Positions 22,729 to 31,418 of a stretch of DNA of 64,000 nt are shown here, piece after piece. The translations under genes and the position numbers were made by a program. The DNA is from Actinomadura luzonensis (GTDB lineage Bacteria > Actinomycetota > Actinomycetes > Streptosporangiales > Streptosporangiaceae). The stretch's first letter is position 1, and each line of letters opens with the position of its first letter. The notes beneath the pieces were generated by a model. That model was not told where the DNA came from. It saw only the letters and a list, made by a program, of their open reading frames with translations, and ran no database searches. The DNA lies in assembly GCF_022664455.2 (NCBI RefSeq), contig NZ_JAKRKC020000002.1, positions 1,240,001 to 1,304,000 on the forward strand, read 5' to 3'.

Positions 22729-24129
22729 GTGTCCCAGAAGTACGTTCCGACCAGCCACGAGGCCTACCCCCACGACACGCTGCTCAGCCTCGCCTACGAC
22801 TGGGAGCGCGTCGCCGACCCCGGCATCCCGCCGCGCTGGCCGTTCCGCGTCTACCTGCCGCGCGGCACCGACGACGTGGTCAGGGCCGTCAACGAGACCC
22901 GCGAGCGCGGCGAGCGGCTCATCGTGCGCGGCCACGCCCACTCCAGCAACAACCTCGTCACCGGCGAGGGCGCCTCCGTCCTGCTCACCGACCGCATGAA
23001 CCAGATCATCGACGTGGACGAACGCGCCGAGACCTGCACGATCCAGTCCGGCGCGATCCTCGCCCAGGTCGACGCCCACCTCGCCAGGCGCGGCTGGGGC
23101 CTGTCGATCATCGGCGACCACGACCACATCACCGCCGGCGGCTTCGCCTCCGTCGGCGGCATCAGCCCCGCCTCGCACCGCTTCGGCCTGTTCGTCGACA
23201 CCGTCACCGAGCTGGAGTACGTGGACTGGGACGGGCAGACGCACACCTGCGGGCGCGAGCGCGACCCCGATCGTTTCCACCGCGTGCTCGCCGGCACCGG
23301 CCGGCAGGGCGTGATCACCTGGATGACGGTCGCGATCGTCCGCGTCGACAAGTACCGCACCATCCTGCGCAACCACCGCCTCATCACCACCAGCCTGGAC
23401 GACTACATCCGGCGCACCGCCGCCCTCATCCGCGACCCCGGCGACGCGCTCATGGAGCGGGGCGTCTGGGCCGACTTCCCGGTCCCCGGCGGCCGGGTGC
23501 GCCTCGGCCAGTTCTCCTCCTACCACCGCACGCCGCAGAACCCGCTGAAGTCGCTGGCGAACTCCGTCGCCTACGGCTACCAGCAGTTCCTCGGCTACTG
23601 GGCGGGCCGGCTGCCGGCCGCCGTGGACCAGGCGGTCAAGTACATGGGCATGGCCGCGATCATGTTCAGCCCCCTGTACGCCAACGGCAAGAACATCGAG
23701 CGCTTCACCGACCAGGTGCTCGACGCCACGGTCGGCGACCCGACCCGCATGCTCGTCGTCCTGGCCCCGGCCGACCAGTACGAGCCCCTGTTCCGGCGGC
23801 TGTACGAGACGGCGGTCGAGGAGCGGCGCACCAGCGGCGGCATCACGTTCATCTCGGTGTACGTCAAGGCGATCCGGTCGGCGTACCTGTCGCGCGGCGA
23901 CGACAGCAGGCGGCACTGCGAGCTGATGCTGTACTTCGGCGTCAACCCCGAGCAGATGACGGAGAAGATCCTCGAACGCCTGGTGGAGCGGGTGGACGAC
24001 CTCGTCATCGAGCACGGCGGCTTCCGCTACATGCACTCGCGCACCTCCAGCGACCCCGACCGGCGCAAGCTGGTCGACCCGAACCACCTGTACGCCGAGG
24101 ACGCCGCGACCCCGCCGCGGAAGAGGTGA
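22729..24129 (+). CDS. FAD-linked oxidase (PCMH/VAO superfamily)
   Basis: A 466-residue flavoenzyme. The FAD-binding half shows RVYLPRGTDDVVRAVNETRERGERLIVRGHAHSSNN, then VDERAETCTIQSGAIL, GGFASVGGISPASHRFG and GTGRQGVITWMTVAI. The substrate half ends with HSRTSSDPDRRKLVDPNHLY. This is the alditol oxidase / lactone oxidase / DHCR24 superfamily layout, and the exact substrate is not evident. The GTG start is one base after the hydrolase stop. Its presence with a GMC oxidase and an SDR implies two or three successive oxidations of one substrate. Confidence 0.8.
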   Translation: MSQKYVPTSHEAYPHDTLLSLAYDWERVADPGIPPRWPFRVYLPRGTDDVVRAVNETRERGERLIVRGHAHSSNNLVTGEGASVLLTDRMNQIIDVDERAETCTIQSGAILAQVDAHLARRGWGLSIIGDHDHITAGGFASVGGISPASHRFGLFVDTVTELEYVDWDGQTHTCGRERDPDRFHRVLAGTGRQGVITWMTVAIVRVDKYRTILRNHRLITTSLDDYIRRTAALIRDPGDALMERGVWADFPVPGGRVRLGQFSSYHRTPQNPLKSLANSVAYGYQQFLGYWAGRLPAAVDQAVKYMGMAAIMFSPLYANGKNIERFTDQVLDATVGDPTRMLVVLAPADQYEPLFRRLYETAVEERRTSGGITFISVYVKAIRSAYLSRGDDSRRHCELMLYFGVNPEQMTEKILERLVERVDDLVIEHGGFRYMHSRTSSDPDRRKLVDPNHLYAEDAATPPRKR

Positions 24130-24136
24130 GGCGGCC

Positions 24137-25624
24137 ATGGACGACACCACCTCCTCCCCGAAGGGCCCGCGCGGCACCCGCGCCCGCGCCGCCGGCGCCC
24201 CTGGCCCCCTGATCCCACCCCAACCCCCGACCGCTCCCGCCAACGGGGCCATCGGGAGGTCTCCCGGCGGGACCATCGCCGGGTCCACCAGGCCCGCCGG
24301 CTCTGCCGCCGGATCTGTCACCGGTCCCGCTACCGGTTCCGCTACCGGGCCTGACACCCCGCCCGTCGCCCCGCCTATCGCCCAGTCCGCGGCCCGATCC
24401 GCGGTCCCGTCCGCGGCGCGGTCCGGCGCTCGGTCTGCCGCCTCGTCCGCGGCGACGGCGACGACACGGCAGACGCGCCCGTCGACCGCCCGGGAGACTC
24501 CGTCCCGGGAGACTCCGTCCCGGGAGACTCCGTCCCGGGAGACTCCGTCCCGGGAGACTCCGTCCCGGGAGACCCCAGCGCGGGAGACCGCGTCCCGGGC
24601 GACGCCAGCGCGGGAGACCGCGTCCCGGGCGACGCCAGCGCGGGAGACCGCGTCCCGAGCGACCCCGGCCCGAGCGACCCCGGCCCGAGCGACCCCGGCC
24701 CGAGCCACCCCGGCCCGAGCGACCCCGGCCCGAGCCACCCCAGCGCGGGGGACGTCCGCGCGCGCGACGTCGGCCCGGGCGACGCCGGCCCGGGCGTCCG
24801 GGCGGGCGGCTTCGGGGCAGGCGGGGGCCGCCGCCGCGTCCTCGGCCGCTGTGTCGTCCGCCTCCGTGGCGGCCACCCCGGTGCCGACGGCCCGAGCGAC
24901 GTCCGGATCGTCCGGATCGTCCGGGCCGTCCAGGTCGGCCACGACGGCCACGACGGCCAGGTCGGCCGGGTCGGTGCGTCCGGTTCAGCCGGGGCCGGGG
25001 CTCACGTTCGACGAGAAGATGTCCGGATATTTCGCGATGGGTTACACAGACCCACGCGACGGCGCCCGAGTCGGCCGCCGCACCCGCTGGCGGCTCACCC
25101 TCCGCGCCACCGTCACCGTCGACGACATCGACGCCTTCGTACGGGACCCGTTCCACCCCGGCACCCTGCGCGGCGAGATCGAGCTGCCCGGCGTCGAGAA
25201 CCGGGTCCCGTTCCACGACGGGCTGTTCCGGCTGTTCGCCCCGTCCGGCGAGCCGGACCTCACGCTGCTGGTGTACGAGGCGCCCTTCGTCCACGACGGG
25301 CAGGCGTACTACCTGGCCGGGCGCAAGGACGTCCGCGACGACCTGGGGTTCGACCTGTGGCCGGACACCACCACACTGGAGGTGCGGCTGCACCGCGGCC
25401 CGGACGCGCGCGGCGAGGTCGTCGGGGCCGGGGTGCTGCGGCTCGGGGTGGCCGACCTGGCGGCGCTGCTGATGTCGATGCGGGCCAGGAACGCGTCCTC
25501 GCCGCTGGAGGCGGCGCGCGTGTTCGGCCGGTTCGGCGCGTTGTTCGCGCGCAACCTGCGCGACAGCTACCTGCAGCGGCCGCGCGCCTTCCTGCGGGCC
25601 CTGGCCGCCCGCGCGGACCACTGA
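24137..25624 (+). CDS. Repeat-tract protein with a GMC-oxidase-associated beta domain
   Basis: A 495-residue protein in two parts. Residues 1 to about 290 are disordered Ala/Pro/Arg/Thr/Ser sequence dominated by pentapeptide repeats (PSRET, then ASRAT/PARET, then PARAT). The C-terminal 200 residues are ordered: LTFDEKMSGYFAMGYTD, VDDIDAFVRDPFHPGTLRGEIELPG, HDGLFRLFAPSG, YYLAGRKDVRDDLGFDLWPDTTTLEVRLHRG and VVGAGVLRLGVADLAALL. From family knowledge, this beta-rich domain is found fused between a cholesterol-oxidase-like GMC module and an alpha/beta hydrolase in other bacteria. Here all three are separate genes. It probably binds lipid or holds the enzymes together (inference). Confidence 0.7.
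   Translation: MDDTTSSPKGPRGTRARAAGAPGPLIPPQPPTAPANGAIGRSPGGTIAGSTRPAGSAAGSVTGPATGSATGPDTPPVAPPIAQSAARSAVPSAARSGARSAASSAATATTRQTRPSTARETPSRETPSRETPSRETPSRETPSRETPARETASRATPARETASRATPARETASRATPARATPARATPARATPARATPARATPARGTSARATSARATPARASGRAASGQAGAAAASSAAVSSASVAATPVPTARATSGSSGSSGPSRSATTATTARSAGSVRPVQPGPGLTFDEKMSGYFAMGYTDPRDGARVGRRTRWRLTLRATVTVDDIDAFVRDPFHPGTLRGEIELPGVENRVPFHDGLFRLFAPSGEPDLTLLVYEAPFVHDGQAYYLAGRKDVRDDLGFDLWPDTTTLEVRLHRGPDARGEVVGAGVLRLGVADLAALLMSMRARNASSPLEAARVFGRFGALFARNLRDSYLQRPRAFLRALAARADH
24478..24800 (+). repeat. Coding minisatellite of 15-bp units
   Basis: About twenty in-frame 15-base units run in blocks. CGGGAGACTCCGTCC recurs nearly perfectly five to six times. A 30-bp double unit (CCAGCGCGGGAGACC then GCGTCCCGGGCGACG) occurs three times, followed by many GACCCCGGCCCGAGC units. 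Blocks with identical bases point to recent slippage or unequal exchange. Confidence 0.9.
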
Positions 25625-25649
25625 CAGCCTGACGCGGAGGGGGTGACAG

Positions 25650-26684
25650 GTGGACGTGTTCGTGACGGGCGGGTCCGGCTTCATCGGCCGGCACCTGCTG
25701 CGCGCGCTCACCGAGGCCGGGCACCGGGTACGGGCCCTGGCCCGCTCGGACGCCGCCGCGGCCGTGGTGGAGAAGGGCGGCGCCGAGGCGGTCCGCGGTG
25801 ACCTGCTGGACCGGGACGCGCTGCGCGCCGGCATGGCGGGCTGCGCGGCGGTCGTGCACGCGGCGGCGGTGACCGACCAGTGGGGGCCGCCCTCGCGGTT
25901 CCTGCGGGTCAACGTGGACGGCACCCGGGCGGTGCTGGACGCCGCCCGCGAGGCGGGAGCGGGGCGGCTGGTGCTGGTCAGCACGGAGGCGGTGCTCGCC
26001 GACGGCGGCCCCTTGGTCCGGGTGGACGAGTCCCGCCCCCGGCCGGCCCGCCCGGCCGGCTGGTACGCCCGCTCGAAGGCCCTCGCCGAGGACCTGGTCC
26101 TCACCGCCTCCGAGCGCGATGCGAGCCGGGCCGGCAGCGGCCCGGACGGGCTGGTCGCGATGGCGGTCAGGCCGCGGCTGGTGTGGGGGCCGGGGGACAC
26201 GACCGTCCTGCCGGAGATCGTCAAGGCCGCCCGCGCCGGCCGTTTCGCCTGGGTGGACGGCGGCCGCTACCTGACCTCCACCTGCCACGTCGGCAACGCC
26301 TGCCACGGCATCCTGTGCGCGCTGGAACGCGGCCGCGGCGGGCGGGCGTACTTCCTCACCGACGGCGAGCCGGTGGAGCTGCGCGCCTTCCTCACCGCCC
26401 TGGCCGCGACCGCGGGCGTCCGGCTGCCCGGCCGGTCGCTGCCGCGCGGCCTGCTGCGCGCCGTCGCCGCCGCCGGCGAGGCGGCGTGGCGGGGGCTGCC
26501 GCTGCCCGGCGCGCCGCCGGTCACGCGGACGTTCCTCGCCCTGTCCGCGCAGGAGATGACCGTGGACGACACCCGTGCCAGGACCGAGCTCGGCTACCGG
26601 CCGCTCCTCACCCGCGAGCAGGGGCTGGCCGAGCTGGCCGCCGGGTTCGCGGCCGGTGACCGTCGAGAGGATGGAACACGATGA
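25650..26684 (+). CDS. Extended SDR: NAD-dependent epimerase / 3beta-HSD-like dehydrogenase
   Basis: A 344-residue Rossmann enzyme. The nucleotide loop is FVTGGSGFIGRHLL, the catalytic tetrad includes Ser in VLVSTEAVLA and Y-x-x-x-K in GWYARSKALAED, and later motifs VRPRLVWGPGDTTVLPEIVKAA and FLTDGEPVELRAFL are typical of the 3beta-hydroxysteroid dehydrogenase/isomerase branch. The GTG start is preceded by GGAGGGGGTGA. The stop overlaps the GMC gene (ATGA). Alongside a cholesterol-oxidase-type enzyme, a hydroxyl-to-ketone oxidation on a ring alcohol is the natural guess. Confidence 0.8.
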   Translation: MDVFVTGGSGFIGRHLLRALTEAGHRVRALARSDAAAAVVEKGGAEAVRGDLLDRDALRAGMAGCAAVVHAAAVTDQWGPPSRFLRVNVDGTRAVLDAAREAGAGRLVLVSTEAVLADGGPLVRVDESRPRPARPAGWYARSKALAEDLVLTASERDASRAGSGPDGLVAMAVRPRLVWGPGDTTVLPEIVKAARAGRFAWVDGGRYLTSTCHVGNACHGILCALERGRGGRAYFLTDGEPVELRAFLTALAATAGVRLPGRSLPRGLLRAVAAAGEAAWRGLPLPGAPPVTRTFLALSAQEMTVDDTRARTELGYRPLLTREQGLAELAAGFAAGDRREDGTR

Positions 26685-28444
26685 GCGAGCACGTCGACGC
26701 CGTGGTCGTCGGCTCCGGGTTCGGCGGGTCGGTGTCGGCCTACCGGCTGGCGGAGGCCGGGCTGCGGGTGATCGTCCTGGAGCGCGGCAAGGCGTACCCG
26801 CCGGGGAGCTTCGCCCGCACCCCGCACGAGATGGGCAGGAACTTCTGGGACCCCAGCGAGGGGCTGCACGGGCTGTTCGACGTCTGGACGTTCAACGGCT
26901 TCGACTCCATCGTCAGCAGCGGCCTCGGCGGCGGCTCGCTGATCTACGCGAACGTGCTGCTCAGGAAGGAGGAGCGGTGGTTCGTGCAGCGGGAGAGCCT
27001 GCCCGGCGGCGGGTACGAGACCTGGCCGGTCACCCGGGCCGAGCTCGACCCGCACTACGACGCGGTCGAGCACATGCTGGGCGCCACCCGTTACCCCCTC
27101 CACGCCCCCGCCTACGCGGGCACCCCCAAGACCGAGGCGATGCGGGTGGCCGCCAAGAACCTGGGCCTGGAGTGGGAGCTGCCGCCGCTCGCGGTCAGCT
27201 TCTCGCCGGCCCCGCAGGAGCCGCCCGGCCTCGGCCTGCCGATCAAGGACCCGGAGTACGGCAACCTGCACGGCCGGCCCCGCCGTACCTGCCGGCTGTG
27301 CGGCGAGTGCGACCTCGGCTGCAACGACGGCGCCAAGAACACCCTGGACCACACGTACCTGTCGGCCGCCAAGGCCGCCGGGGCCGACCTCCGCACCCGG
27401 CACGAGGTCCGCGGCCTGCGCGCCCGCGACGGCGGCGGCTACGAGGTCACCTACGTCGAGCACGACCCGGCGAACGAGGGCCGCCGCACCGCGACCGGCC
27501 GCCTGCCGCTCCGCTCGATCACCTGCGACCTGCTGATCCTCGCCGCGGGCACGTACGGGACGACGTTCCTGCTGCTGCGCAACCGCGCCGGCCTGCCCGG
27601 GCTCAACCGGCCCGTCCTCGGCCGCCGCTTCTCCGGCAACGGCGACCTGCTCACCTTCCTGCTGCCGCGGCGCGGCGGCGACCGGGGGCTGGACGCCAGC
27701 CGCGGCCCGGTGATCACCAGCTCGATGACCGTCCCCGACCACCTGGACCGGCCCGACGTGCTCGGCCGCGGCTTCCACGTGCAGGACGGCGGCTACGCCG
27801 GGTTCGTGGACTGGCTGGTCGAGAACACCGACCTGACCCGGTCGGTGTTCCGCACCGCCGAGTTCCTGGTGCGGGCGGCGCTGGCGCGGCTGTCCGGCAC
27901 GCCCGACACCAGCCTGAGCGCCGAGCTGGCCCGGCTGCTCGGCGACGGCACGCTGTCGGCGGGGTCGCTGCCGCTGCTCGGCATCGGCCGGGACGTGCCC
28001 GACGGCGTGATGAGCCTGCGCGGCGACCGGCTGACCGTGGACTGGACGACCGCGACGAGCAAGGCGTACTTCGCCCGGATGCGGCGCACCATGCGCGACA
28101 TCGCCGACGTGCTCGACACGCGGTACGTGGACAACCCGCTGTGGTTCTTCCGCAAGGTCGTCACCGTGCACCCGCTGGGCGGCGCGCCGATCGGGCGCAC
28201 CCGGTCCGAGGGCGTGTGCGGCCCGTACGGGGAGGCGTTCGACCTGCCCGGCCTGTACGTCGCCGACGGCGCGGCCATGCCCGGCCCGGTGGGGCCGAAC
28301 CCGTCGCTCACCATCGCGGCGCTGGCCGACCGCATGTGCACCCGCCTGCTGGAGTCCCGCCGCGCCCGCCCGTCCCGCCGCCGCCCCAGGCCCGCCCTCC
28401 GCCCCGTCCCGGCCCCGGACGACGGGCCGGGCGACGTTCAGTGA
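26681..28444 (+). CDS. GMC oxidoreductase, cholesterol-oxidase type
   Basis: A 587-residue flavoenzyme. FAD is held by VVGSGFGGSVSAYRLAEAG and the LERGKAYPPG loop, with SSGLGGGSLIYANV downstream. A four-cysteine signature CRLCGECDLGCNDGAKNT (about 205-222) sets this cholesterol-oxidase-like group apart from glucose oxidases. The active-site His is in TVHPLGGAPIG and the Asn in GPVGPNPSLTIAALAD, matching the His/Asn pair of cholesterol oxidase. No signal peptide is seen, so unlike secreted cholesterol oxidases it acts inside the cell. The last 40 residues are a basic Pro/Arg tail. A sterol, hopanoid or other polycyclic alcohol is plausible, but none is proven. Confidence 0.85.
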   Translation: MSEHVDAVVVGSGFGGSVSAYRLAEAGLRVIVLERGKAYPPGSFARTPHEMGRNFWDPSEGLHGLFDVWTFNGFDSIVSSGLGGGSLIYANVLLRKEERWFVQRESLPGGGYETWPVTRAELDPHYDAVEHMLGATRYPLHAPAYAGTPKTEAMRVAAKNLGLEWELPPLAVSFSPAPQEPPGLGLPIKDPEYGNLHGRPRRTCRLCGECDLGCNDGAKNTLDHTYLSAAKAAGADLRTRHEVRGLRARDGGGYEVTYVEHDPANEGRRTATGRLPLRSITCDLLILAAGTYGTTFLLLRNRAGLPGLNRPVLGRRFSGNGDLLTFLLPRRGGDRGLDASRGPVITSSMTVPDHLDRPDVLGRGFHVQDGGYAGFVDWLVENTDLTRSVFRTAEFLVRAALARLSGTPDTSLSAELARLLGDGTLSAGSLPLLGIGRDVPDGVMSLRGDRLTVDWTTATSKAYFARMRRTMRDIADVLDTRYVDNPLWFFRKVVTVHPLGGAPIGRTRSEGVCGPYGEAFDLPGLYVADGAAMPGPVGPNPSLTIAALADRMCTRLLESRRARPSRRRPRPALRPVPAPDDGPGDVQ

Positions 28445-28457
28445 GAGGAGACGCCCC

Positions 28458-29549
28458 GTGAACCGGATCGCCGTGGCGATCGTGCACGGTGTCGAGATCG
28501 CCGACCCCGGCTTCGCCCGCACCCCGGCCCGGCTGCTGCGCCGCGCCTTCGCCCGCGCCTCCGGCCTCAGCCCGCTGGAGGCCGACAACGCGCTGGTCAT
28601 CGAGCCGGTCTACTGGGCGCCGCACATCGAGGAGCGCCAGCGCGCGCTGTTCGCCCGCATGTACGCCGCCGACGCCGCCCGCGACCCCGACGCCGCCCGC
28701 GACCCCGACGCCGCCCGCGACCCTGCCGCCCGCGACCCCGCCGCGCCGGGCGACGGCGGCGGCCCCAGCGCCGGCGAACGCCTGGACGAGCACCTGCAAC
28801 GCCTGGTCAAGCGCGCCAACGCCGGCTCCGACGCCTCACTGCCCGCGCTGGTCGCCGCGCTGGCCCGGCGCACCATGCCGGGGCTCGCCTCGCTGCACTA
28901 CCCGACGGGCCGCTGGATGATGCTGCACTTCGCGGGCGACATCATCGCCTACGACCGCAGGTTCAACGAGGACAACTACGCCGCGGCCCACCAGGAGCTG
29001 GCCCGGGCGCTGGCCCGGCTGGCCGACCAGGCGGGCGACGAGGCCCCGCTGTGCGTGCTCGCCCACTCCTTCGGCACGGTGCTGGTCAGCGACTACGTCT
29101 ACGACCAGCAGGAGACGCTGCGCGGACGCAAGCTGGTGCTCGACCAGGTGCGGGCGGTCATGGGCACCTCGCCGCTGGCCAGGGCCGAGACCCTGGCCTG
29201 GTTGTACACGATGGGCAGCCCGCTGGCCCTGTGGAGCCTGCGCGACCCCGGCGCGCGGCTGGAGCGGCCCATCGACTTCCCCGGCCCCGCCGTCGCCGCC
29301 CGCCGCAACCGGCTCAACAGCGAGTGGGTCAACTTCTACGACCGCGACGACGTGGTGGCCTACCCGATGCGGCCGCTCGGCCCGGCGTACGAGGAGCGGG
29401 TGACGATGGACCGGGCGGTGTCCGTGGGCGGGGCGTCACCGCTGTACGCCACCCCGCTGGTGCACCCGTTCTACTGGAGCGACCGGCGGGTGATCGAGCC
29501 GATCGCGCGCTCGCTGGCCGCCGGCTGGCGGGAGCTGAACCCCGCGTGA
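28458..29549 (+). CDS. Second alpha/beta-hydrolase-like protein of the cassette
   Basis: A 363-residue protein from GTG 28458 (GAGAGGAGA upstream). An opening strand RIAVAIVHGVEIADP and a nucleophile elbow LCVLAHSFGTVLVSDYV with Ser are clear. The likely His lies in the final third (LVHPFYWSDRRVIEP), and MGSPLALW is a core strand of the fold. Residues about 72-100 are a tandem insert DAARDPDAARDPDAARDP. It resembles bacterial lipase-like proteins of unknown substrate. It ends the cassette; a new promoter region follows. Confidence 0.7.
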   Translation: MNRIAVAIVHGVEIADPGFARTPARLLRRAFARASGLSPLEADNALVIEPVYWAPHIEERQRALFARMYAADAARDPDAARDPDAARDPAARDPAAPGDGGGPSAGERLDEHLQRLVKRANAGSDASLPALVAALARRTMPGLASLHYPTGRWMMLHFAGDIIAYDRRFNEDNYAAAHQELARALARLADQAGDEAPLCVLAHSFGTVLVSDYVYDQQETLRGRKLVLDQVRAVMGTSPLARAETLAWLYTMGSPLALWSLRDPGARLERPIDFPGPAVAARRNRLNSEWVNFYDRDDVVAYPMRPLGPAYEERVTMDRAVSVGGASPLYATPLVHPFYWSDRRVIEPIARSLAAGWRELNPA

Positions 29550-29569
29550 GGGCGCGTCGGCGGGAGTCA

Positions 29570-29663
29570 TGCGCAAAGGGTCGCGGTTACTGCGCAGAAG
29601 GGGGTCGACACCGGGAGTGACGCCGCGTTAGCGTCCTGACATAAGGATCTATGTCCAGTCAGG
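29570..29663 (+). promoter_or_regulatory. Direct and inverted repeats ahead of the Ser/Thr kinase gene
   Basis: TGCGCAAAGGG at 29570 and TGCGCAGAAGGG at 29591 are 21 bases apart, two helical turns. Further down GACATA (29638-29643) mirrors TATGTC (29650-29655), and CCTGAC (29635-29640) mirrors GTCAGG (29658-29663). The last arm takes in the first bases of the AGGAGG ribosome site, so a hairpin could hide it from the ribosome. Confidence 0.45.
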
Positions 29664-29671
29664 AGGCTTCC

Positions 29672-31349
29672 ATGAGTGTTCCCGGCTACACGGAGATCCG
29701 GGAACTCGGCCGCGGCGGGACGGGCCGCGTGATGCTCGCCGTGCGCGAGTCCGACGGCCTGGAGGTGGCGATCAAGCACCTGGCGCCGTCGTTGCGCGAG
29801 GACCCGGAGTTCGCCGCGCGCTTCCGGGACGAGGCCCGGCTCCTCGGCGAGATCGACAGCCCGCACGTCGCCCGCCTGCTGGACCACGACGAGCGGCCCG
29901 GCGCCGCCGTCATCGTGATGGAGCTGGTCAACGGCGTCACGCTGCGGCGGCTGCTGGAGCGCGAGGGCCGCACCGGCGCCGAGGCCGCGCTCGCGGTGCT
30001 CAAGGGCGCGCTGCTCGGCCTCGCCGAGGCTCACCGGCGCGGCGTCGTGCACCGCGACTTCAAGCCGGAGAACGTGCTCGTCACCCCGGACGGCGACAGC
30101 AAGCTCGTCGACTTCGGCGTGGCGGCCCGCTCGGGCGCGCAGGGCTCGTTGGCGGGGACGCCGCCGTACATGGCGCCCGAGCTGTGGGACGACGCCCCCG
30201 CCGGGCCCGCCGGCGACGTGTACGCCGCCACGCTGGTGTTCTTCGAGTGCCTGACCGGCCACCGCCCCTTCCGGGCGGGCAGCGCCGCCGCCCTCGCCTT
30301 CCAGCACCGGCACGCCGCGCTCCCGCTGGAGGACGTCGAGGAGCCGCTGCGCCCGCTCATCCGGCACGGCCTGGCCAAGGACCCCGCCGCCCGGCCCGCC
30401 TCGGCCGAGGCGTTCCTCGCCGAGCTGGAGGAGACCGCCGCGGCCGAGTACGGCGACGACTGGGAGGAGCGCGGGCGCGCCGGGCTCGGCATCCTCACCC
30501 TGCCGCTGGCCGCGCTGCTGCCGCGCGGGGCGCAGCCGCCCGGCACGACCACCGGTCTGGCCGACGGCGCGCTCACCCCCGGGCGCCGGCTCGCCGTGAC
30601 CGGCGGGCTGGTGCTGGCCACGGCGGCGGCGGTGGCGTCGGCGTTCGTGTTGTTACGCGAGCCGCCCGGCCCCGGGGACGGCGCCGCCCTCCCGCCGGCC
30701 ACCGCGGCGCCCGTACCGACCGGCACGCCGCCCGCGATCCCCACCCTGCCACCCCGACCGCCCCGGCGACGCCCGCCACCACCCAGCCCGCCACCACCCA
30801 GCCCGCCGCGCCGCGCCACCCCCGTGGTGGCGCTGCCCGCCGACCGCCGGACCGCACCGGCGACGCCCCGGGACGCACGCCCACCGCCACCGCCCCCGCC
30901 ACCGTGCCGCCGCGCGACCCGTTCCGCAGGCCCCGCCCCACCGCGGCCCCACCACCACCGCGCCCCGCGCGACCGCCAAGGCCCCCGCCACCAAGGCCCC
31001 CGCCACCAAGGCCCCCGCCACCACCGGGCCCGCCGAACCGGCCCCCACCAAAGCCCCCACCAAAGCCCCTGCCGAAGCCCCCAGCAAGGAGCCGGTGAAG
31101 GCCCCGGTGACCACCGCCGCCGCGCCCGCCCGCGAGCCGGGCCCGCTGCTGTCGGTCTCGGTCGGGGTCTCGCTCGGCGTGCCGCTGCTCAAGGGCGGCG
31201 ACAAACTGCTGGACGCCGACGTCGGCGTCGGCCTGGGCTCCAGCCTCCTCGGCCTGGTCGTGGTGCCGGGCTCGGTGCTCGCCGGACGGCAGATCGTGGT
31301 GCGCAGAACCCGCCGCTCCCGCGATAACGGCAACCCGAAACCGTCATAA
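29672..31349 (+). pseudogene. Receptor Ser/Thr protein kinase with frameshifted linker
   Basis: The kinase domain is complete: LGRGGTGRVMLA, VAIKHLA, HRDFKPENVLV, VDFGVA, GTPPYMAPE and DVYAATLVFFECLTGHRPF, within about 265 residues. A membrane helix follows (LAVTGGLVLATAAAVASAFVLL). In the Pro/Thr/Ala linker the frame moves twice, each by the equivalent of one lost base. Near 30735-30760 it goes to APATPATTQPATTQPAAP, and near 30940-30975 to ATAKAPATKAPATKAPATTG. The last frame ends with a natural hydrophobic tail (LLSVSVGVSLGVPLL, LGSSLLGLVVVPGSVLAGR) at 31349. The start ATG 29672 has AGGAGG. Kinase activity would survive, but the outer part would not. C-run miscalls are an alternative explanation. 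Confidence 0.75.
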
Positions 31350-31418
31350 GGTGCATACCGCCGTCCGTGATCGTCTACGATCGTGCGTCGTACACCCCGG
31401 TCCCGGACAAGGAGAAGT

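Noticed and set aside
24478..24800. CRISPR-like array.
   Set aside because: Units are 15 bases, contiguous and without unique spacers, and stay in frame with a protein. This is a coding minisatellite.
22708..24951. A 747-codon minus-strand frame over the FAD oxidase and repeat tract.
   Set aside because: Its Val/Asp/Gly/Ala-rich composition and opposite orientation to well-supported genes mark it as a shadow; the repeat peptides (VARAGVARAG) only reflect the minisatellite.
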